Position numbers and translations under genes: made by a program. The notes under the pieces were generated by a model, which worked only from the letters and a program-made list of their open reading frames with translations, had not been told where the DNA came from and did no database searches. From NCBI GenBank assembly GCA_963740215.1, contig CAVUDJ010000008.1:434001-498000 (forward strand): DNA of 64,000 bases, in the 5' to 3' direction. Of the stretch, positions 46,333 through 53,662 are shown one piece after another; within the stretch, counting starts at the first letter, position 1, and each line of letters starts with the position of its first letter. This stretch comes from CAVVAL01 sp963740215 (GTDB lineage: Bacteria > Actinomycetota > Actinomycetes > Mycobacteriales > Cryptosporangiaceae).

Positions 46333-48768
46333 ATGGAGACACCAACCGGCCGGTGCGAGGTCTGCGGCGCGAAGCTGGCGGCCCGTGCTACCGGACGCCC
46401 GCCCAGATTCTGTTCCAACGCGTGCCGCCAGCGGGCGTATCGGCAGCGCGCGGCCGTGTCGGCGCCAGCCCCTACGCTGGCCGGGAACGTCGCGGCCGCG
46501 CTCGACAAGCTGATCGGCCGCGAACACGAACTCGCCGACCTGGAACGGCTCCTGCGCCGGGGCCGCCTTGTCACACTGCTCGGTGCGGCCGGCGCCGGCA
46601 AGACGCGGATCGGATACGAGCTGGCGGCGCGCGCCCGCGACCGGTTCCCAGGCGGAGTGTGGGTGGTCGAGCTGGCGTCGCTCACAGCCGGCGCACTGCT
46701 CCCCCAGCACCTCGCCGCGACCCTGCGCATCCCGGAGCGGCCAGGCGAGCCGATCACCGACACGCTCGCCGCGGCGGTCGGATCCGCGCCGACGCTGATC
46801 CTGCTCGACAACTGCGAGCACGTCGTCGAGGCGAGCGCGGCGCTGGCCGGGTCGCTGCTGGGTCGGTGCCCAGAGCTGACGATCCTCGCCACGAGCCGGG
46901 AGTCGCTGGACGTCCCCGGTGAGCGGATCTACCGCATCGGCGAGCTCACCCTGCCGACCGACGGAGCAGCGGCGAGCCGCGGCGAGCTGCTGGCGTCGGA
47001 GGCGGTGCGTCTCTTCATCGACCGGGCGAAGACCGCCGCGCCCGGGTTCGCGTTGACCGCCGAGAACGGCGCGGCCATCGCCGGTATCTGCGCGCGGCTG
47101 GACGGCAACCCGCTCGCGATCGAGCTGGCTGCGCGACGGGTCCGCCTGCTACCGGTCGGCGAGATCCTGACCCGGCTGGACGACCGGTTCGGCCTGCTCA
47201 CCGGCGGCTTCCGCGCGTCGTTCAGCCGCCACCGCGACCTGCGCACGGCGATCGAGTGGAGCTTCGACCTGCTGGAGCCTGCCGAGCAGGCCGCGTTCCG
47301 CCGCCTCTCGGTGCTGGCCGGCGGTTTCACCCTGGACGGTGCCGTGGCCGCCTGCGACGTGCGTGCGCCGGAGCTGCTCGACCTGCTCACCAGCCTGGAG
47401 GCGAAGTCGCTCGTGGTCGCCGACCACGGCATGGGCAGGTTCCGGCAGCTGGAGTCGATCCGCCTGTACGCCCGCGACCAGCTCGCCGCGACCGGCGAGG
47501 CCGACGAGTGCTACGAGCGGCTGGTCGGTTGGCTGCTCAGCCTCGCCGAGCCGGTTGTCGGCGACCGGGTGGCGCGGTCGTTCGAGGAGATCGCGCCGCT
47601 CGACGCCGAGCGCGACAATCTCCTGCACGCTCTGGAGTGGACGGTCGACGCCGGTGACCCGCGGCGGGTGCTTCTCGCGGCGGCGCTCGGCCGGTGCTGG
47701 CGGCAGCGCGGCTACACCACCCAGGGCCGCCGCCTGCTCCGGGACGCGCTCGACGCCACGCCGTCCGACTACCCGGGCCGCAGTGCCGCACTTGCGTGCG
47801 CGGCACGACTGGCGACGATGCAAGGCGACCAGGTTGAGGCTCTGTCGCTCGCCACTGAAGCGTTGGCGCTCGAGGATTCGGCGGCGCGACCCCGGATGTA
47901 CGCCCGAGCGCTGCAGTCGATGTCCCTCACACAGACGGAGCTGGGCGATCTGGCCGGGGCGTACTCGTCCCTGGAGCGCTGCGTCGAGCTGGTCCGGCCG
48001 CTCGGCGAGCCGGTCGACACGGCAGTTTGTATTCACAACCTCGCCTACGCGGCGATCCAGCTCGGCGACCTCACACGCGGCGCAGAGCTCCTTGAGGTGT
48101 GCCTGGCGCTGTATCGCCAACACGCCGCGGATCCGGTACCCGCGGAGTGGCTGCACACGTCGGCGATGCTGGCGCTCGGGCGCGGCGACCTCGCCACGGC
48201 GGAGCAGCGGCTCCGCGAAGGTTTGAGGGCGCAGCCAGTCCCGGACGACACCGACATGCCGGCGACAGTTGCGCTGGACTTGATAGAGGGCCTGGCCCTG
48301 GTGGCAGCACGACGAGACGACGCACTCCGTGTGCTGCGGCTCGGCAGCGCAGTCACCGTGCTCCGCGAGCGGCAACGCAGCCAACCCGACCTCAGCATCA
48401 GGCCGCAATTTGCCGAAGCGATGGACGCGGCGCGTGCGCGCGTCGGTGTGAAGGCCGGACGGGCGGCGGAACAAGCGGGGCGGCGGCTCGACGCTAAGGC
48501 GGTCGTCGCATACGCGCTCGACAACAACTGGCGCGAACCGCGTGACCGCGATGGTCATCCGACGTTGAGCCGGCGCGAGGAGGCGGTGGCAGCGCTGCTG
48601 GTCGCCGGGCTCACCAACCGTGAGATCGCGGCTCGGCTACGGATCGCCGAGCGCACTGTGGAGGCCCATCTTGAGCACATCCGGGCCAAGCTGGACCTCC
48701 GTTCACGCGCTCAGATCGCCGGGTGGGCCGTCGAGCATGGCGTGACAGCGCCGATTGTGCGCCGTTAG
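46333..48768 (+). CDS. ATPase-LuxR transcriptional regulator with N-terminal zinc finger
   Basis: 811-aa regulator. Residues 8-35 form a C-x2-C...C-x3-C finger (CEVCGAKL; PRFCSNACRQRAYRQR). The NTPase has P-loop LLGAAGAGKTRIGYEL, Walker B LILLDNCEHVVE and sensor TILATSRESLDVPGER. A helical-repeat region follows, then a C-terminal LuxR HTH (LSRREEAVAALLVAGLTNRE; AERTVEAHLEHIRAKL). Probably cotranscribed with the upstream membrane protein, which may signal to it. The finger is also a known feature of some actinobacterial LAL-type proteins; its ligand is unknown. Confidence 0.85.
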   Translation: METPTGRCEVCGAKLAARATGRPPRFCSNACRQRAYRQRAAVSAPAPTLAGNVAAALDKLIGREHELADLERLLRRGRLVTLLGAAGAGKTRIGYELAARARDRFPGGVWVVELASLTAGALLPQHLAATLRIPERPGEPITDTLAAAVGSAPTLILLDNCEHVVEASAALAGSLLGRCPELTILATSRESLDVPGERIYRIGELTLPTDGAAASRGELLASEAVRLFIDRAKTAAPGFALTAENGAAIAGICARLDGNPLAIELAARRVRLLPVGEILTRLDDRFGLLTGGFRASFSRHRDLRTAIEWSFDLLEPAEQAAFRRLSVLAGGFTLDGAVAACDVRAPELLDLLTSLEAKSLVVADHGMGRFRQLESIRLYARDQLAATGEADECYERLVGWLLSLAEPVVGDRVARSFEEIAPLDAERDNLLHALEWTVDAGDPRRVLLAAALGRCWRQRGYTTQGRRLLRDALDATPSDYPGRSAALACAARLATMQGDQVEALSLATEALALEDSAARPRMYARALQSMSLTQTELGDLAGAYSSLERCVELVRPLGEPVDTAVCIHNLAYAAIQLGDLTRGAELLEVCLALYRQHAADPVPAEWLHTSAMLALGRGDLATAEQRLREGLRAQPVPDDTDMPATVALDLIEGLALVAARRDDALRVLRLGSAVTVLRERQRSQPDLSIRPQFAEAMDAARARVGVKAGRAAEQAGRRLDAKAVVAYALDNNWREPRDRDGHPTLSRREEAVAALLVAGLTNREIAARLRIAERTVEAHLEHIRAKLDLRSRAQIAGWAVEHGVTAPIVRR

Positions 48769-48868
48769 ACGCTGGCCCGTTTCCCACAGTTCGGCCAAGC
48801 CTCTGGCAACGGTCGCCACGCTGGCCGTCCTCGTGCCGCTGTGGCGGTTGCCGGACTAGATGGTCGCA

Positions 48869-49435
48869 CTAGACCGCTGCGGTTAGCCCGCGCTCCTCCA
48901 GCGCCAGGCGAAGCGCCCGCAGCGCGTAATACGAGCGCGACTTCACCGTGCCGACGGGTACGCCGAGCGTCTCCGCCGCGGTCTCGGCGGTGCTGCCACG
49001 GAAGTAGATCTCGCGCAGCACCGCCCGATGCGGCTCCGACAGGGCGCTGAGCGCGTCGGAGACGGCGAGCGACTGGAGCATCGCGTCGACGTCGTCCGTA
49101 CCGGGAAGGAGTTCAAGGGCCGCGTCGCCGACCTCCTTCGGGCGGGCCGACCGCCGACGGTACCCGTCGAGGACGATCCGCCGAGCGACGGTGAACAGCC
49201 AGGAGCGCACCGGCGGCTGTGACTCGTCCACCTGGACCGAGCTGCGCCATGCCCGTAGCAGCGTCTCCTGGACGACGTCCTCGGCCCACTGGTGGTCACC
49301 ACTCGTCAGCCGGCTCGCGAACGACAGCAGCGACGCGCCGTGTTCGCGGTAGAGGAACGTGATCAGCCGCTCGGCGTCCTTGCCGGCCCGCCCGGGCGCG
49401 GGAGTCCTGGTGAGGGTCGGTGCCTCGGGGCTCAT
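48869..49435 (-). CDS. ECF-type RNA polymerase sigma factor
   Basis: 188-aa SigK/SigL-like sigma factor. Region 2: FLYREHGASLLSFASRLTSG with DVVQETLLRAWRSS. Region 4: ALSEPHRAVLREIYFRGSTA and TLGVPVGTVKSRSYYALRAL. ATG at 49435 is chosen because the upstream in-frame extension is low-complexity and GAGGAGG precedes it. No anti-sigma gene is adjacent on either side. Confidence 0.88.
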   Translation of the reverse strand: MSPEAPTLTRTPAPGRAGKDAERLITFLYREHGASLLSFASRLTSGDHQWAEDVVQETLLRAWRSSVQVDESQPPVRSWLFTVARRIVLDGYRRRSARPKEVGDAALELLPGTDDVDAMLQSLAVSDALSALSEPHRAVLREIYFRGSTAETAAETLGVPVGTVKSRSYYALRALRLALEERGLTAAV

Positions 49436-49658
49436 CACGCGGGGCCTCCTCGTGGTCGGTTGCGGCTGATGAGGAGACTGCCGCCTGCACCCCGGTACGC
49501 ACATCGCCAGAACCCGCACCGTGACGGGCGCCTCCTTGCGCAGCGTGAAGCCCGTCCAGGCACGACGATTCCGCAGGTCACCAGCGTGGGCTCGGGAAGG
49601 CTCGGTGATTCGTCACGAGCGAGCCGCCGTTACGAAAGTCGCGGCCAGGGGCGCCGGC

Positions 49659-49720
49659 GATGCAGCGGTGGCGGTCGCGCGGCCGCGCGCGATGCAGCGG
49701 TGGCGGTCGCGCGGCCGCGC
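49659..49720. repeat. 32-bp direct repeat in the 49.4-50.0 kb gene-free stretch
   Basis: gatgcagcggtggcggtcgc with cgcggccgcgc occurs at 49659 and again at 49691. The 600-bp gap between the sigma factor and GH5 genes holds only this, the 73-bp element and the 23-bp repeats below. Confidence 0.65.
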
Positions 49721-49788
49721 CCGAGCAGGGGTTGGTGGCCGCGCGGCCGAGCCCAAGCGGGGGTGGCGGTCGCGGCGACCCGCCCGAG

Positions 49789-49861
49789 CGAACCGGACTT
49801 GCGGTGCAAACTGGGGCAGCGGTGCCCGCTGTAGGCACGGCTTCCCGGAAAGTCCGGTTCG
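49789..49861. repeat. 73-bp dispersed element with 12-bp terminal inverted repeats (copy B)
   Basis: Same ends (cgaaccggactt / aagtccggttcg) and length as copy A at 34523-34595, with tgtaggcacggcttcccg conserved. The inner hairpin gggca-gcgg-tgccc is 5 bp here and gggc/gccc in copy A. Confidence 0.75.
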
Positions 49862-49945
49862 GGGGTCGGGGGTGGTGCCGGTTCGGGGGTCGGGGTGGTG
49901 CCGGTTCGGGGGTCGGGGTGGTGCCGGTTCGGGGTCGGGAGGCGG
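49854..49945. repeat. 23-bp GC-rich tandem repeat
   Basis: gccggttcgggggtcggggt restarts at 49877, 49900 and 49923, a 23-bp period, growing out of the right end of copy B. No gene. Confidence 0.7.
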
Positions 49946-50035
49946 CCAGTTCGGGGTCGGTCGGGGGTGGTGGTTCGGGTCGGGGGTGGTGCCGGCGTGG
50001 CGCGGTCCGGGCCGCCGCGCCACGCCGGTGCTGTG

Positions 50036-52135
50036 TCAGCCGGTCGGGAAGTCGTCCGGCGTGCGGATCCGGTCGCGGACCCAGACCCCGGCGGGCTTGA
50101 GCCGGCTGGTGCCGGTGAACGGCCCGTTCGGGCAGGTGCCGCCGGTGAAGACGGCGCCGGAGCGGGAGTCGTCGGAGAAGTTCCAGTTGACCCAGCTGAT
50201 CTTCTTCGCGGCCATCAGGTCGAGGTACTGCTGGGACCGGGAGAAGTTGTTGCCGCCGTCGCCGGAGGCGGTCTGGGTGCCGAACTCGGTGACGAACAGC
50301 GGGATCCGGTCGGCGGCGCGGGACATCGTGTTGAGGTACTCGGTGCCGTGCGAGGCGGCGTAGAAGTGGAACGTGTACATGACGTTGCCGAAGGTGACCG
50401 GGTTGTTGATGACGTCGGTCTCGTTGCGGCCGTCGGAGACGCCGAGGGAGCCCCAGGCGTGGGTGCCGAGCAGGATCACCGAGTCCGGGTCCTGGGCGCG
50501 CACCACCGGGATGATCTGCTGGTGGTAGTTGCGCACGGTGTTCCAGGACACGCCGTTGGGTTCGTTCGCGACGTCGTAGAGGATGTTCGGCTTGTCCTTG
50601 TGCCGCTGGGCGATCTCGGTGAAGAACGTCTTCGCGCGGGCCAGGTTGTAGTTCGGGTCGCCGGGGCTGAGCTGGTGCCAGTCGACGATGGCGTACATGC
50701 CGCGCGCGGTCGCCGCCTCGATCAGGGAGTGCATCAGGTCGGTGAACTTGCGCGGGTTCGTCTCGTACCCGCCCTCCTGGATGTACATCGAGAGGCGGAT
50801 CACGTCGGCGTTCCAGTCGGTGGCCAGGGCGTCCAGCGAGGCGGTGTTGACGCACTGCGGGTACCACTGCAGGCCGTGCGTGGACATGCCCCGCAACTGG
50901 ATCGGCTTGTTGTACTGGTTACACAACTTCACACCACAGACATGCAACTGTCCGTTGATGGCGACAGGAGTGCTGCCGCCGCTGCCAGGGTTGGTCCGCG
51001 CGGTGGCCTGGTTCGAGGCGCCCGAGCGGGCACCGGCGGCGTCGTAGGCGCGCACCGAGAACGTGTAGTCGGTTTCCGGGCTCAGGCCGGTGACGGTGTA
51101 GCTCGTCACGTTGCCGGTCTGCGACCAGGTGCCGGCGCGGTTCAGCTCGTAGCCCACCACTCCGACGTTGTCGGTGGACGCGTCCCACGCCAGGGAGATC
51201 GACGTGGCGGTCTTCCCGGTGACGCGCAGGTTGCCGGGGACGGTGGGCGGCTCGACGTCAGGCTCTCCGGTGCCGACGTCCGCGGTGAGCTTGTCGAGGT
51301 TCGGCCCGCCGCCAGCGGTGGTTGCGGTGGCCTTGATCGTGTTGGCGCCCGCGTTGAGCGGCGCGCTGAGTGTCACGGTCTGCCAGGTGGTCCACGCGCC
51401 GGTCCCGGGAAACGCCAGGCCCGCGTTGACGACCGTGCCGTTCACCGTGATCGAGAGCGGCCGGTTGATGGTGGTGCCGTTCGCGTAACGCAACCCGAGG
51501 CTGGCCGTGCCCGCCGACGCCGCGTTCACCGTGAACTCCACTGCGCTGCCCACCGCATTGGCGTAGTTGACGAAGCCGCGTCCGGTGAAGCCGGCGTGGT
51601 TCGAATCGACCGTGCCCTGCGTGATCGTGCCGTCCTCGGCCTGGTAGTCGGTGGGCGCCGCGACGCCGAGGTCGACGTCGACGGAGTCCACGTTCGGCCC
51701 GCCGGACGCCGTGGTCGCCGTCGCCTTGATGGTATTGGCGCCTGCGTTGAGGGCGGCGGTGACCGTCACGGTCTGCCAGGTCGACCATGCGCCGGTGCCG
51801 TTGAACGCGCGGCCGGAGGCGACGACCGTGCCGTTGACGGTGATCGAGAGCGGCCGGTTGATCGTGGAGCCGTTCGCGTAGCGGATGGCGATCGTGCCTT
51901 CGCCCGCGGACGCCGCGTCGACCGTCCACTCGACGGCGCTGCCCGCGACGTTGTTGTAGTTGACGAACCCCGTACCCGTGAAGCCCGCGTGGTTCGACTC
52001 GACCACGCCCTCGGTGATGGTCGCGCTCTCGGCTTCGTAGCGAACCGGCGCCGCCGCGGCCGGCGTGCTGGCCGGCACGCTGAGCGCGGTAAGTGCGGCG
52101 ACTGCGAACAGGGCGATCGTACTTCTGCGGTCCAT
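50036..52135 (-). CDS. Secreted GH5 endoglucanase-type enzyme with two CBM35 modules and Fn3
   Basis: 699-aa exported enzyme. Sec signal (ALFAVAALTALSVPAS); two CBM35-like modules at about 33-158 and 163-288 (YEAESATITEGVVESNHAGF; YQAEDGTITQGTVDSNHAGF); an Fn3 domain (PPTVPGNLRVTGKTATSISL); then a GH5 barrel with GMSTHGLQWYP, DVANEPNG (acid/base Glu) and IPLFVTEFGTQ (nucleophile Glu). Cellulase-type (GH5_2-like) by pattern; substrate inferred. AGGAGA precedes ATG 52135. A palindrome at 52196 may be its operator. Confidence 0.9.
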   Translation of the reverse strand: MDRRSTIALFAVAALTALSVPASTPAAAAPVRYEAESATITEGVVESNHAGFTGTGFVNYNNVAGSAVEWTVDAASAGEGTIAIRYANGSTINRPLSITVNGTVVASGRAFNGTGAWSTWQTVTVTAALNAGANTIKATATTASGGPNVDSVDVDLGVAAPTDYQAEDGTITQGTVDSNHAGFTGRGFVNYANAVGSAVEFTVNAASAGTASLGLRYANGTTINRPLSITVNGTVVNAGLAFPGTGAWTTWQTVTLSAPLNAGANTIKATATTAGGGPNLDKLTADVGTGEPDVEPPTVPGNLRVTGKTATSISLAWDASTDNVGVVGYELNRAGTWSQTGNVTSYTVTGLSPETDYTFSVRAYDAAGARSGASNQATARTNPGSGGSTPVAINGQLHVCGVKLCNQYNKPIQLRGMSTHGLQWYPQCVNTASLDALATDWNADVIRLSMYIQEGGYETNPRKFTDLMHSLIEAATARGMYAIVDWHQLSPGDPNYNLARAKTFFTEIAQRHKDKPNILYDVANEPNGVSWNTVRNYHQQIIPVVRAQDPDSVILLGTHAWGSLGVSDGRNETDVINNPVTFGNVMYTFHFYAASHGTEYLNTMSRAADRIPLFVTEFGTQTASGDGGNNFSRSQQYLDLMAAKKISWVNWNFSDDSRSGAVFTGGTCPNGPFTGTSRLKPAGVWVRDRIRTPDDFPTG

Positions 52136-52195
52136 CGGGCGTTTCTCCTCTCAGCGGAGTAGCCCCACGGGTTCCGCACCACCCTGGGAATAGTT

Positions 52196-52208
52196 AGGAA
52201 ACTTTCCT
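52196..52208. promoter_or_regulatory. AGGAAA-C-TTTCCT palindrome upstream of GH5
   Basis: Six-base perfect arms about 60 bp before the GH5 start, in an AT-richer island (tagttaggaaactttcct). Its position fits an operator controlling the secreted hydrolase; the binding protein is not identified. Confidence 0.45.
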
Positions 52209-52360
52209 GCCGAAATGGAACCGCCATAGCCGGGCATTGTCAACGATTCCTCCTAAACCGCGCACCTGCGCCCCACAGGCGCAAGAGGGCCACATTGCAA
52301 CCACGGACGGTTCCGCGCGCCTGGGCGGTCTGCCGGCGCCCATGCCGGGATGATGCCGGT

Positions 52361-53086
52361 ATGTGGGAAGCGGCAGGGTGGGGGTTCCTCGGCGGTGTGG
52401 CGCTGATCCTCGGCGCCGTGCTGGGGCTGGTGTTCCGGGTGCCGGGGCGGGTGATCGGCCTGGTCATGGCGTTCGGGGGTGGCGTCCTGATCAGCGCGGT
52501 GGCGTTCGAGCTGGCCGCCGACGCCTTCGAGCACGGGGGCACGACGCCCCTCGTCATCGGCGTGGCGGCGGGCGCCTTGACGTTCTTCGCCGGCGACTGG
52601 CTGCTCGATCGGCGGGGCGGGCTCGACCGCAAACGCTCCGGCGGCCAGCAGGGTGCGGGCGCGGCCGGGGCGATCGTGCTGGGATCACTGCTGGACGGCG
52701 TCCCGGAGTCGGTCGCGATCGGCGTCTCGCTGCTCGGCGGCGGCAAGGTCAGCGCCGCCATGATCGCCGCCGTGTTCCTGTCCAACGTGCCGGAGTCGCT
52801 GTCGGCAGCCACCGGCCTGCGCAAGGCGGGGCACAGCGCCACCTGGATCCTCGGACTCTGGTTCGGCGTCGCGGCGCTGTCCGCCGCCGCGGCCGCTGCC
52901 GGGTACGGGCTGCTGGGCGACGCACCGCCCGAGGTGGTGGCGGTGACGCAGGCGTTCGCGGCGGGCGCGATCCTCACCATGCTCGCGGACACGATGATGC
53001 CCGAGGCATACGAGCACGGCGGCAACTCCGCAGGACTGCTGACCTGCCTCGGGTTCACGACGGCGTTCCTGCTGAGCCAGGTGTGA
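52361..53086 (+). CDS. ZIP-family metal transporter
   Basis: 241-aa membrane protein with about seven spans. ZIP metal-site helices are GSLLDGVPESVAIGVSLLGG and FLSNVPESLSAATGLRKAG. A short Lys/Arg/Gly-rich loop (DRRGGLDRKRSGGQQG) takes the place of the usual His-rich loop. ATG at 52361 begins MWEAAGWGFLGG. Divergent from GH5. Metal not determinable. Confidence 0.88.
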   Translation: MWEAAGWGFLGGVALILGAVLGLVFRVPGRVIGLVMAFGGGVLISAVAFELAADAFEHGGTTPLVIGVAAGALTFFAGDWLLDRRGGLDRKRSGGQQGAGAAGAIVLGSLLDGVPESVAIGVSLLGGGKVSAAMIAAVFLSNVPESLSAATGLRKAGHSATWILGLWFGVAALSAAAAAAGYGLLGDAPPEVVAVTQAFAAGAILTMLADTMMPEAYEHGGNSAGLLTCLGFTTAFLLSQV

Positions 53087-53114
53087 CCCCCTGCGGCGGG
53101 TCTAGCCTGGACGC

Positions 53115-53538
53115 ATGGTGGAGATGCTGGAGACGGCGCGCGCGGTGATCGAGTCGGGCCGGCTTGGCCCATCTGGTGACGGTGAACGCGGACGGCAGCC
53201 CGCACGTCACGCTCGTGTGGGTCGGTCTCGACGGCGACGAGATCGTCATCGGCAAGCTCATGCCCGACCAGAAGATCCGCAACATCGGCCGTGACAGCCG
53301 GGTGTCGCTGTCCATCGAGGCCGAGGGCGACCAGTACGGGATGCAGAACTACCTCGTCGTCGAGGGCACGGCACGGGTCACCGAGGGCGGCGGGGCCGCG
53401 CTGCTGCACGACCTGGCGCAGCGCTACATCGCGCCCGGCGCGCAGTTCCCGCCCATGCCGGACCCGCCGGACGGCTTCGTGATCCGGATCGCGCCGACGC
53501 GAGTGCGCGGCATGGGCCCCTGGGGCATCAAGCTCTAA
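53115..53538 (+). CDS. PPOX-class F420-dependent-type flavin/F420-binding protein (one frameshift)
   Basis: About 140-aa split-barrel protein. LVTVNADGSPHVTLVWVGLD and KLMPDQKIRNIGRDSRVSLS are typical of F420-dependent PPOX-like enzymes. It ends RGMGPWGIKL. The N-terminal 17 residues (VEMLETARAVIESGRL) are in another frame; one extra G near 53165 (CTT[G]GCC) restores it. Probably reduces or binds via F420. Followed by a 25-bp hairpin. Confidence 0.8.
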
Positions 53539-53557
53539 CCCCGCGCGGCGGCACCCC

Positions 53558-53621
53558 CGCCGAGTTTCGGATTCTTGGGGGTCATCGGAGCCGCGAACCC
53601 CCAAGAATCCGAAACTCGGCG
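53558..53621. terminator. 25-bp perfect hairpin between convergent genes
   Basis: Arms 53558-53582 and 53597-53621, 14-nt loop, containing CGGATTCTTGGGGG. Shares its core with the hairpin at 14195-14257. Lies between the F420-type (+) and LuxR-type (-) genes. Confidence 0.8.
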
Positions 53622-53662
53622 ACTGCGCGCGGCCGTGCCGCGCGGGCACGTCGCGAGAGCGC

